From assembly GCA_003599475.1 (NCBI GenBank), contig QZKK01000205.1, forward strand, positions 1-19,735: a stretch of DNA of 19,735 bases, given 5' to 3'. Positions 6,954 to 14,015 of the stretch are shown here, piece after piece. Every line of letters begins with the position of its first letter. Position 1 is the first letter of the stretch. The translations under genes and the position numbers were made by a program. Below the pieces are notes generated by a model. That model was not told the DNA's origin, made no database searches, and saw only the letters and a program-made list of their open reading frames with translations. The stretch comes from Desulfobacteraceae bacterium (GTDB taxonomy: Bacteria; Desulfobacterota; Desulfobacteria; Desulfobacterales; SURF-15).

Positions 6954-7646
6954 GTGCCCGTGGACAAGCTGATTTCAAATACCAACCTGAGAGACCAGGT
7001 CTACGATGTCCTGAAGAAGATGATCGTCCTCAGGGAAATTCAACCGGGTGAAAAGATCAATGAAGAGCAGCTCGCCAGACAGACCGGCGTGAGCCGGACC
7101 CCGATCCGGGAGGCCTTGTGCCGGCTGGCGAACGAAAGCATCGTTCGGATGATCCCTCGAAAGGGGGCGTTTGTCATCCGGCAGTCCGAAGAAACGCTTC
7201 GGGAAGTGCTCGAGGTGCGGGAAGTGCTCGAGGGGCTGATCGCCCGTTTGGCGACGGTCCGGATCCACGACCGGCAATACGGTCGGATGAACGAAAAACA
7301 CCTGATCCGGCTTTCCAAATGTCTCGAAAAAATTTTGCCGGTGCCGGATGAAGAACGGAATCGGATGACATATACCCAGTCGGACATCCAGTTTCATTCC
7401 ATACTGCAGGAAGCTTGCGGCAACCGCATGCTTCAAAGCATGATGGATACGGTCAACACGCATCTCCAGATCATTCGCCTGAGGACCGTCATGCTTCCTG
7501 GAAGAGCGAGAAAGACCGTAGACGAGCATTATGAAATCCTCAAAGGAATCGAGGCCGGAGACGATAAAAGGGCGGAACTGCTCATGCGAAAACATATCGA
7601 AAGCGTCCGGTCCGACGCCCTCCGGAATATCGACCGGATGGCATAG
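6954..7646 (+). CDS. GntR family transcriptional regulator, FCD (FadR) subfamily
   Basis: This 230-residue DNA-binding regulator has an N-terminal winged helix-turn-helix (about residues 10-75, with INEEQLARQTGVSRTPIREALCRL) and a C-terminal all-helical FCD ligand domain. Likely metal/ligand residues are the Asp and His of DIQFHSIL, the His of DEHYEIL and the His of MRKHIES. FCD regulators usually sense small carboxylates or other metabolites. That fits the TCA-type genes that follow 15 bases after its stop, so I infer that it controls them and itself through the upstream palindrome. The start is a GTG; 6954 is given, but GTG at 6960 is equally possible because no clear Shine-Dalgarno is seen. 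Confidence 0.88.
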   Translation: MPVDKLISNTNLRDQVYDVLKKMIVLREIQPGEKINEEQLARQTGVSRTPIREALCRLANESIVRMIPRKGAFVIRQSEETLREVLEVREVLEGLIARLATVRIHDRQYGRMNEKHLIRLSKCLEKILPVPDEERNRMTYTQSDIQFHSILQEACGNRMLQSMMDTVNTHLQIIRLRTVMLPGRARKTVDEHYEILKGIEAGDDKRAELLMRKHIESVRSDALRNIDRMA

Positions 7647-7661
7647 CCGATCGGAGAAACA

Positions 7662-9377
7662 ATGGAATCCATCGACAGACTGAAAGCCGACATCCTCATC
7701 ATCGGAATGGGCGGCGCCGCCCAAATGGCCGCTTTGAACGCATACGATGCCGATCCGGATCTGAAGATCATCATCGTCACGAAAGCGCTCATGGGAAAAG
7801 GCGGATGCAGCCGCATGGTCCAGGGAGGCTTCAATGTAGTGCTGAATCAGGCCGATTCGCACCAAAAACATTTGGCCGACACCCTCAAAGGCGGCAAATT
7901 CATCAACAATCAGGACCTTGCAAAACTTCTGGTCGAGCAGGCCACCCCCACCATCAAAGAGATGGAGACAAAATACGGCTGCTTCTTCGATCGCAACCCG
8001 AACGGCACAATCCATCAAAAACCTTTTGCCGGCCAGTCCTTCGATCGCACCGTTCACAAAGGCGACCTGACCGGAATCGAAATCATCAGCCGAACGACCG
8101 AACAGATCATGAAGCGGAACATCCCGGTGCTCGAGGAGCATCGGGCACTGGAGATTCTCACGGACCCATCCGGAGGCCAGGTGACCGGGGCGCTTTTGCT
8201 GGACATCCGGCGCGGCCGGTTTTTGCTCGTGGAAGCGGCTGCAACCCTGGTGGCAACCGGCGGCGGACCGACCCATTATCGGTTTTTCGCTCCCGGACCG
8301 GAAAAATCTCTGGACGGCCTGGGCATGCTCTACCGTGCCGGGGTTCGAATGGTCGATCTGGAGATGCTTCAGTTTCATCCCACGGGGCTCATCGTGCCGG
8401 GAAGTGTGGTGGCAGGCTCTCTGTTGGAGGAGGGTTTGAGGGGTTCGGGTGCCCATCTGGTCAATGTCGAGGGCGAACGGTTCATGAAACGGTATGATCC
8501 GGAGAAGATGGAGCGTGCCACCCGGGACGTCGTCAGCCGTTCTTCGTTTTTGGAGATGAGCGCCGGCCGGGGATTCGACCACGGAGGGATTCACATCATC
8601 GCCTCTCACCTGGGTCCCGAGTTCGTCGAGAAAAACTTCCCCGGCATGTGCCTTCGCTGCAGAACATTCGGCTATGATCTGGCGCGCAACCCGGTGCCGG
8701 TCTCGCCCACGGCGCATTATATGATGGGGGGAGCGGTCATCGATACGGAGTGCAGGACATCGCTGGAGCGGCTCTTTGTGGCCGGAGAGGACTCCGGCGG
8801 GGTGCATGGCGCCAATCGTTTGGGCGGAAACGGGATTGCGGACTCCTGCGTATATGGACGCCTCGCCGGAAAGGCCCTGGCAAGATATCTGCGAAACGGC
8901 AACCGCACGATCCCCGAGACGGCGGCCGGGCAGATCGAGGTCTTTACGGAAAAGTACATCGAACCTTTTCACCGCAGAGACGGCAAGGGCCTCTACCCGC
9001 TCAGGGATTTCCTGCGGGAGCTCAACTGGAGTCATGTGGGGGTCGCCAGAAATGAAAAGGATCTTCGGGTCGCGCTCGATCGGATCGAATCCGTCCGTTT
9101 GGAATCGGAAAGGGTCGGTGTTTCCGGCGTACGTGCATTCAATATGTTGTGGAACAATTACATCGACTTTCTCAACATGATTGAAGTCTCCCGGATGGTT
9201 GCCGCCTCTGCGCTTTTGAGGGAGGAGACCCGGGGAGCCCATTTCCGTACGGACTTTCCCAACCAGGATGATAAAAGCGGGCTCTACAATCTTTTTCTCA
9301 AAAGAGGAGAGGACGGAAAGCCCGTGTTTGAAAAAAAACCGGTCAATCTCAAATACATGAAACCGACGGACATTTAA
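7662..9377 (+). CDS. sdhA: Succinate dehydrogenase/fumarate reductase flavoprotein subunit
   Basis: This is the FAD-binding catalytic subunit that interconverts succinate and fumarate. The 571 residues include the dinucleotide fold GMGGAA (15-20), QFHPTG with His239, TRDVVSR with Arg288, SPTAHYMMGG with His352 and GANRLGGNGIADS with Arg386, so the catalytic His/Arg set is intact. At the place of the histidine that binds FAD covalently in E. coli FrdA/SdhA this protein has Cys49 (GGCSRMVQGG), so FAD is probably not held by the usual histidyl bond. Glu256 replaces the substrate-contacting Thr, and Ser replaces the Glu of RGEGG. There is no Tat signal, so it works in the cytoplasm. GGAG precedes ATG by five bases. 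It heads the complex II/III-like gene set. Confidence 0.9.
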   Translation: MESIDRLKADILIIGMGGAAQMAALNAYDADPDLKIIIVTKALMGKGGCSRMVQGGFNVVLNQADSHQKHLADTLKGGKFINNQDLAKLLVEQATPTIKEMETKYGCFFDRNPNGTIHQKPFAGQSFDRTVHKGDLTGIEIISRTTEQIMKRNIPVLEEHRALEILTDPSGGQVTGALLLDIRRGRFLLVEAAATLVATGGGPTHYRFFAPGPEKSLDGLGMLYRAGVRMVDLEMLQFHPTGLIVPGSVVAGSLLEEGLRGSGAHLVNVEGERFMKRYDPEKMERATRDVVSRSSFLEMSAGRGFDHGGIHIIASHLGPEFVEKNFPGMCLRCRTFGYDLARNPVPVSPTAHYMMGGAVIDTECRTSLERLFVAGEDSGGVHGANRLGGNGIADSCVYGRLAGKALARYLRNGNRTIPETAAGQIEVFTEKYIEPFHRRDGKGLYPLRDFLRELNWSHVGVARNEKDLRVALDRIESVRLESERVGVSGVRAFNMLWNNYIDFLNMIEVSRMVAASALLREETRGAHFRTDFPNQDDKSGLYNLFLKRGEDGKPVFEKKPVNLKYMKPTDI

Positions 9378-9410
9378 GATTTTAGATTTTGGATTTTAGA
9401 TTTTAGATTT
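9378..9410. repeat. Period-7 tandem repeat (GATTTTA, 4.7 copies)
   Basis: Units GATTTTA, GATTTTG, GATTTTA, GATTTTA and GATTT run without interruption, beginning on the base after the sdhA stop codon. This is the cleanest of the heptamer tracts in the window. Confidence 0.92.
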
Positions 9411-9449
9411 GACGTTCTCGTAAAAAGTCAAGAATTCGCTTATATCGTC

Positions 9450-9469
9450 ATTCCGGCGAAAGCCGGAAT
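9450..9469. repeat. dRS3-like hairpin repeat (ATTCCGGC-GAAA-GCCGGAAT)
   Basis: A perfect 8-bp stem closes a GAAA tetraloop; the flanks read GTC before and CCAG after. The layout resembles the neisserial dRS3 repeat (ATTCCC...GGGAAT) and similar dispersed hairpins I recall from deltaproteobacterial genomes. No T-run follows, so it is not a terminator. It lies in the 189-base gap between the flavoprotein and the anchor gene. Confidence 0.75.
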
Positions 9470-9566
9470 CCAGTGTTTTGGATTTTTCCGATTTAGAAAG
9501 ATACTCAAGCAAAAACGGGTAACGTCAGAGGCGTTCTTTATGCAGACTCTGCAATCAGGAGAAGAA

Positions 9567-9908
9567 ATGGATCAGGAGATCGAGATTCGGCAGCGCAAAC
9601 CGCTCCGATGGGGAGAGCAGGACCCCAACCGGATGAGAAACACTCCGGCGGGGATGTGGGCATGGCTGTGGCAGAGAATTTCCGCTCTGGCGATCATCTT
9701 TTTTCTCGCGTTGCACCTGACGCTTACGTACAAGCCGATCATCCAGTTTCTGCTGCTGCTTGCCGTCACCTTCCATGCAGTCCTGGGGCTCAGGGTCATT
9801 CTGCTCGATTTCAACGTGATCGATGTCAGATACCAGAAGGCGCTGCTTGCCGGGCTGGGCGCCACGGGCGTTCTGATGATGGTGATCGTCTGGATTGGGA
9901 TCTATTAA
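9567..9908 (+). CDS. SdhC/SdhD-like membrane anchor, three TM helices
   Basis: This small (113-residue) integral membrane protein would tie the flavoprotein and iron-sulfur subunits to the membrane and help form the quinone and heme site. Three hydrophobic helices are visible (about 32-53, 57-80, 91-113). QRISALAIIFFLALH resembles the SdhC R-S-x(n)-H signature, and His50 and His70 are candidate heme b ligands. Only this one anchor is encoded here, whereas complexes with three-TM anchors normally have two (C and D), and single-anchor enzymes normally have five helices. ATG at 9567 has AGGAG five bases upstream; an ATG at 9540 with AGAGG is the alternative and would add nine residues. Repeat-filled gaps lie on both sides. 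Confidence 0.8.
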   Translation: MDQEIEIRQRKPLRWGEQDPNRMRNTPAGMWAWLWQRISALAIIFFLALHLTLTYKPIIQFLLLLAVTFHAVLGLRVILLDFNVIDVRYQKALLAGLGATGVLMMVIVWIGIY

Positions 9909-10039
9909 GTTGCGGGTTGTCCCGCCGAGGCGGGATTGCGGGTTGCGAGATGCAGGCTACGGGGTTACAAGGTTACGGGTTGCGGGTTGGGGTTCTGCCG
10001 CCGCGCACCGTCCACCGTCTACCGTCCACAGTCTACCGG
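9909..10039. repeat. Composite period-7 repeat tract with several unit types
   Basis: Almost the whole gap between the anchor and the SdhB-Rieske gene consists of heptamers. There are GGGTTGC-type units near 9911-9946; GGTTACA, AGGTTAC, GGGTTGC, GGGTTGG and GGTTCTG (9963-9997); and ACCGTCC, ACCGTCT, ACCGTCC and ACAGTCT (10007-10034). At least two unrelated unit families sit side by side. The ribosome binding site of the next gene lies just after the tract. Confidence 0.8.
9920..9935. repeat. 16-bp palindrome inside the heptamer tract
   Basis: TCCCGCC-GA-GGCGGGA is a perfect inverted repeat. The heptamer sequence GCGGGTTG stands directly before it and TTGCGGGTTGC directly after it, as if the palindrome had been inserted into a GGGTTGC array. 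Confidence 0.6.
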
Positions 10040-10061
10040 CTTTTAACCGAGGTGCGCTGAA

Positions 10062-11312
10062 GTGAGCACAAAAAATACCAAAAGGGGGGTCAGCGTTTTT
10101 CGCTATGATCCGACCAGGCAGGAGGAAAGCCGTTTCGATCGCTTCGAAATCGGTATCGAAGACGAAAGCCTCACCACCATCCTGGATCTGCTCCTAAAGA
10201 TACAGAAGGAACAGGATCCGACTCTTTCCTTTCGATATGCCTGCCGCATCAGCATGTGCGGCTCCTGCGCGATGGTGATCAACGGCAGGGAGCGCCTGGC
10301 CTGTAAAACCGTGGTGGCGGATCTGAAGGAGAAGGAAATCACCATCCGGCCTTTGAATCATTTCCCGGTCATAAAAGACCTGGTCGTGAACATGGATCCT
10401 TTTTTCGAGAAGTACAAGGATGCCATGCCCTTTTTCGATCCGGCGGAAAAGACCGATGAGCCGGCCGTCATCCGGCCGGATTCCAGGGAAAGGCAGGTCA
10501 TCGGGCTTTCCACCGAATGCATCGCCTGCGGCTGCTGTGTTTCGAGCTGCAGCATGGTCCATCATCATGATCGGTACGGCGGGCCGGCTGCAATCAACCG
10601 CGCCTTTACCCTGCTTGCCGACAGCCGCGACGGTCTCCGGCAGGAGCGCCTGGACCGGGTCCTGGAGGGATGTTATCACTGCCGGACCGAGTTCAACTGC
10701 ACCGAAGTCTGCCCGAAGGAGATCAGCCCCACCCGGGCCATCAAGCATCTCCAGCGGGAGGCCTGCTTCGACCTTTTCCGCACAAAGCCCCGGAAATCTT
10801 CCGCCCCCGCAGAACCGATCGAAAAAGAGACAGTCGATCGGGTTCCGGAGCCTTCGAGGCGCCGCTTTTTGAAACAGGTCACTTATGGACTGGGGGGTGC
10901 GACAGCCGTTGCACTCGGAGGGGTTCTGATCGCGGCGGCCGTCGGCCCCGCGATGCGCAAATCGGGCGCTCAATGGGTTTCCGCCGGTCGCTTCGATGCC
11001 TTTGCACCCGGCGAGGTGTCCACGGTAAACATCCGGTACCGGGTAAAGGACGCATTCTACAGCAGTGACAAGACCCTTCCGATCCTGGTTGCGATGGATG
11101 AGAGCCGAAATCGAATTGTGGTCTTCAGCAGCCGTTGCACCCACCTGGGGTGCACGGTTCACTGGGACCGGGGAAAACAGTTGTTCGTATGCGCCTGTCA
11201 CGGCGGATCTTTCAACCCGGATGGAAGCGTCAACTCGGGGCCTCCTCCCCGGCCGCTGGAGCGCATGGGGTACAGATCCGAGGGCGGTACTCTATTGGTG
11301 GAGGTGGCTTAA
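10062..11312 (+). CDS. SdhB-type iron-sulfur subunit fused to a Tat-anchored Rieske protein
   Basis: One 416-residue ORF joins two electron carriers. Residues 1-235 are an SdhB/FrdB subunit: [2Fe-2S] cysteines C61, C66, C69 and C81; [4Fe-4S] CIACGCC...C (C153, C156, C159, C163); and the last motif C207...C213...C217-P with PTRAIKHL. A ~28-residue linker leads to a full Tat consensus SRRRFLK (265-271) and a hydrophobic helix (about 273-297). Residues 300-416 are a Rieske domain with CTHLGC (C359, H361, C364) and CACHGGSF (C377, C379, H380). The first half would stay in the cytoplasm beside the flavoprotein, and the Rieske half would lie outside the membrane beside cytochrome b. The start is GTG at 10062 with GAGGTG upstream. 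Normally these are separate genes. Both halves look complete and functional. Confidence 0.92.
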   Translation: MSTKNTKRGVSVFRYDPTRQEESRFDRFEIGIEDESLTTILDLLLKIQKEQDPTLSFRYACRISMCGSCAMVINGRERLACKTVVADLKEKEITIRPLNHFPVIKDLVVNMDPFFEKYKDAMPFFDPAEKTDEPAVIRPDSRERQVIGLSTECIACGCCVSSCSMVHHHDRYGGPAAINRAFTLLADSRDGLRQERLDRVLEGCYHCRTEFNCTEVCPKEISPTRAIKHLQREACFDLFRTKPRKSSAPAEPIEKETVDRVPEPSRRRFLKQVTYGLGGATAVALGGVLIAAAVGPAMRKSGAQWVSAGRFDAFAPGEVSTVNIRYRVKDAFYSSDKTLPILVAMDESRNRIVVFSSRCTHLGCTVHWDRGKQLFVCACHGGSFNPDGSVNSGPPPRPLERMGYRSEGGTLLVEVA

Positions 11313-11313
11313 A

Positions 11314-12732
11314 TTGTCTCGCGTGCGCTCTTTTCTCAGTGACCGGTTCGGCTGGCCCGAATACCTCAAACCCTTTATGGAGAAACCGCTTCCGGCCGGT
11401 CTCGGCTGGACCGTTACCCTGGGAAGCATCCTCGTTCTGTTGTTCATCGTCCAGGCAGCCACGGGCATGTTCCTGGCCATGTACTACAATCCATCGCCCG
11501 AGCATGCCTACCGCTCCATCGAATTCATCATGGGGGAGGTTACCCTCGGTCCGATCCTGCGGGGGGTCCATCACTGGGGAGCCGGGGCCATGGTGATCAT
11601 CCTTTTGATTCACATGATGGATAGCTTCTTTTCCGGTGCGTTCAAGAATCCGCGGGAAATGACCTGGGTATTCGGCGTTTTCCTGCTGCTGCTGATTCTG
11701 GGGTTCGGGTTTACCGGATACCTCCTGCCCTGGGATCAGAAGGCCTATTGGGCGACAGTCGTGGGAACCAATATCCCGAGGGATCTTCCGATTGTCGGAA
11801 GATGGACGACCCGGGTGCTGCTCGGAGGAGATACGGTATCCGGCCTTACCCTGACCCGGTTTTATGCCATTCATACATTGATGCTTCCGGCTGCGACCGC
11901 ACTATCTATCGCCGCCCATATCTATCTGGTGCGCATCCACGGAATCAGCAGCCCCCCCTCGAAGACCGAGCCCCCATCGGAGGCCGTGCAAGAGGATTCG
12001 GGTTATCATTTTTTCCCCGAACATCTGTCCCGCGCCTCCGTCGTCTTTACAGCCGTCTTCTGCATCATTTTTATCCTGGCCGTTTTTGCCGAGGTCCCCA
12101 AGGACGATGTGGCCGGAACCATAGATCCGGATTATTTGCCGCGTCCGGAGTGGTATTACATGTGGCTTTTTCAACTGCTGACTTTTTTTTCGGGCCGTGC
12201 GGAGGTGATCGGGAGCCTGCTCATTCCGATCTTCGGGATCTTCCTGCTTTTTGCCGTTCCGTTTATCAGCCGCTCTCCGGCAAGGCATCCGAAGGATCGC
12301 CCCCTGGCGACGGCTGTCGGTGTGACCTTTCTGGTGGGAATCGTCTACCTGGGGGTGGTGGGCACGGCGAATTCCAGGCCTTACGGCCGTATGATCCGAA
12401 TTCCGGATCGCACTTTGACACAGTCTGAGCAAAGCGGTCTCCAACTGTTTGCGGATCGGGAATGTGCCTACTGCCATCACATCCTGGGTTCCGGCGGGAG
12501 GCGGGAGGGGCCGGATCTTTCAAACGTGACGGCCAAGGATCGAACCCGCAAATGGCTGGTAGACTTTATCCGGAATCCCCAGGAGGCCAGCCCATGGTCG
12601 ATCATGCCGAAGTATGATCTTTCCGCGGCCCAACTGGAGGCACTGTCCGATTTTGTCATGGCGCTCGATTTCGGGAAGTATCCTCCGAAAACCGTCTCGC
12701 GCGAAGATGCGATGCGGGGAAAGGTTCAGTGA
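11314..12732 (+). CDS. Cytochrome b (b6 + subunit IV type) fused to C-terminal cytochrome c domain
   Basis: This is the membrane core of a Rieske/cytochrome b quinol complex, 472 residues. Heme b ligands are H86/H100 (13 residues between) and H187/H202 (14 between, the b6-type spacing). The quinol-site motif PEWY is at 278-281, in the part that corresponds to subunit IV. After a last helix (about 330-350) comes a cytochrome c domain with CAYCH (384-388) and the likely axial Met431 in SIMPKY. The c domain replaces a separate cytochrome c1 or f. The start is taken as TTG at 11314, with GGAGG nine bases upstream and the stop of the previous gene one base before it; the N-terminal RFGWPEYLKPFMEKPLP block is typical of cytochrome b, so the first ATG (11377) would be too late. 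Confidence 0.92.
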   Translation: MSRVRSFLSDRFGWPEYLKPFMEKPLPAGLGWTVTLGSILVLLFIVQAATGMFLAMYYNPSPEHAYRSIEFIMGEVTLGPILRGVHHWGAGAMVIILLIHMMDSFFSGAFKNPREMTWVFGVFLLLLILGFGFTGYLLPWDQKAYWATVVGTNIPRDLPIVGRWTTRVLLGGDTVSGLTLTRFYAIHTLMLPAATALSIAAHIYLVRIHGISSPPSKTEPPSEAVQEDSGYHFFPEHLSRASVVFTAVFCIIFILAVFAEVPKDDVAGTIDPDYLPRPEWYYMWLFQLLTFFSGRAEVIGSLLIPIFGIFLLFAVPFISRSPARHPKDRPLATAVGVTFLVGIVYLGVVGTANSRPYGRMIRIPDRTLTQSEQSGLQLFADRECAYCHHILGSGGRREGPDLSNVTAKDRTRKWLVDFIRNPQEASPWSIMPKYDLSAAQLEALSDFVMALDFGKYPPKTVSREDAMRGKVQ

Positions 12733-12793
12733 TACACCGGAGTCGCCGGCAACCGGCATGCGCGCTTTTTTTCCTGTCTCAGCGGAGGCTTTT

Positions 12794-13924
12794 TTGAAAG
12801 AGGAAATCGTTGTCGTACAGGGGAACGAAGCTTTCGTTTTGGGTGCCATTCGGGCAGGCTGCAGGTTCTTTGCCGGATACCCCATCACGCCGGCTTCGGA
12901 GATCGCCGAGCGGATGTCATACGAGCTGGCAAAAAAAAGAGGGGTATTCATCCAGATGGAGGATGAAATCGCCTCCATTTCGGCTGTGATCGGCGCCTCC
13001 TGGGGCGGGATGAAGGCCTGCACGGCGACATCCGGACCCGGATTCTCTCTGATGCAGGAAGGCATCGGATATGCGGCCGAGACCGAAACCCCCTGCGTGA
13101 TCGTCGATGTGATGCGCGGCGGCCCTTCTACGGGGCAGCCGACCAAGTCCTCCCAGCAGGATGTCATGCAGGCGAAGTACGGCTCACACGGGGATTACGA
13201 AATCATCGCTCTCTGCCCGTCTTCCGTGCAGGAGACCTATGAGTCGGCGATCAAGGCCTTCAATCTTTCCGAACGGTATCGGGTTCCGGTGATCCTGCTC
13301 ACCGATGAGATCGTGGCCCATACCCGGGAAAAGCTTCGCATCCCTCCGGCAGTCGAAGTATTCGAACGGAGCCTTCCCGCTGCAGGCCCGGATCGGTACA
13401 AACCTTATGCTCCGCTCCCTTCGGGGCTGCTGGACGGCATGCCGGTTTTCGGCAAAGGCTACCGGACGCTGGTGGACGGGCAGCTACACGATGAATGGGG
13501 AATCCGCGCCGGCCACGACCCTCAACTCAGCGGCAGGCTGATGGAGCGCCTCTGCAGAAAGATCACCGACCATGCCGGGGAGCTGGAGGACCTGGAAAAC
13601 CTGTTTACGGAAGATGCCGATATTTTGGTCATCGCCTATGGAAGCGTTTCGAGGTCCGCCGCCGCTGCGGTCCGGCGGGCCAGAACCGAAGGGCTCCGTG
13701 CGGGCATGTTGAAGTTGAACATCCTCTGGCCGTTTCCGGATGCGGCCGTAAAAGCCGCAATCGGCCCGTCGAAGGCGGTCATCGTTCCGGAGATGAACAT
13801 CGGAAAAATTTCCCGGGAAGTGGAGCGTCTAAACGATGGTCGACGCCGGGTCGTATCGCTTCCCAAACTCGGCGGCGATCTGCACCGACCCGACGAAATC
13901 CTGGAGGCCATAAAGAGGCCATAA
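12794..13924 (+). CDS. korA: 2-oxoacid:ferredoxin oxidoreductase subunit alpha (2-oxoglutarate type)
   Basis: This is the alpha subunit of a CoA- and ferredoxin-dependent 2-oxoacid oxidoreductase, 376 residues. YPITPASEIAE, QMEDEIAS, TATSGPGFSLM and RGGPSTGQPTKSSQQD are the diagnostic KorA/VorB-type motifs, and the C-terminal third carries the conserved fold that ends in MNIGKISREVERL. 2-Oxoglutarate is inferred as substrate from the neighbouring succinyl-CoA synthetase and succinate dehydrogenase genes; branched-chain 2-oxoacids are the alternative. The start is TTG at 12794 with GGAGG five bases upstream; an upstream ATG at 12758 lacks a site and would add 12 unlike residues. It follows cytochrome b by 61 bases in the same direction. 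Confidence 0.9.
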   Translation: MKEEIVVVQGNEAFVLGAIRAGCRFFAGYPITPASEIAERMSYELAKKRGVFIQMEDEIASISAVIGASWGGMKACTATSGPGFSLMQEGIGYAAETETPCVIVDVMRGGPSTGQPTKSSQQDVMQAKYGSHGDYEIIALCPSSVQETYESAIKAFNLSERYRVPVILLTDEIVAHTREKLRIPPAVEVFERSLPAAGPDRYKPYAPLPSGLLDGMPVFGKGYRTLVDGQLHDEWGIRAGHDPQLSGRLMERLCRKITDHAGELEDLENLFTEDADILVIAYGSVSRSAAAAVRRARTEGLRAGMLKLNILWPFPDAAVKAAIGPSKAVIVPEMNIGKISREVERLNDGRRRVVSLPKLGGDLHRPDEILEAIKRP

Positions 13925-13960
13925 AGACGTCGAACGTCCAAAATCGCATTCAATAAAACT

Positions 13961-14009
13961 GGACTTTCAACGTGCAACGATTCTGAACCCTGAACACTGA
14001 ACCCTGGAC
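13961..14009. repeat. Period-7 repeat tract (CAACGTG- and TGAACCC-type units)
   Basis: Seven consecutive heptamers in one phase: GGACTTT, CAACGTG, CAACGAT, TCTGAAC, CCTGAAC, ACTGAAC and CCTGGAC. Two unit families meet without loss of phase. The tract fills the gap before korB and ends seven bases before its ATG, where a Shine-Dalgarno would be expected. Confidence 0.8.
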
Positions 14010-14015
14010 ACTCTT

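Noticed and set aside
6975..9242. Open frame of 755 codons on the minus strand
   Set aside because: It is antisense to the clearly recognisable GntR regulator and flavoprotein; its translation shows no family motif and has the mirror composition expected from a GC-rich opposite strand.
9450..9469. Intrinsic terminator after the flavoprotein gene
   Set aside because: A strong hairpin but no T-run on either side; it fits a dispersed dRS3-like repeat better.
9378..10039. CRISPR array
   Set aside because: The repeats are 7 bp units directly abutting, with no 20-40 bp repeats, no unique spacers and no cas genes nearby.
10194..11201. Open frame of 335 codons on the minus strand
   Set aside because: Antisense to the SdhB-Rieske gene, whose cluster motifs are complete; no motif in the antisense product.
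10869..11312. Separate Rieske gene starting at an internal TTG
   Set aside because: A TTG at 10869 has GAGG ten bases upstream, but starting there would remove the twin arginines of the Tat signal; no stop or frameshift separates the two domains, so the fusion reading is preferred.
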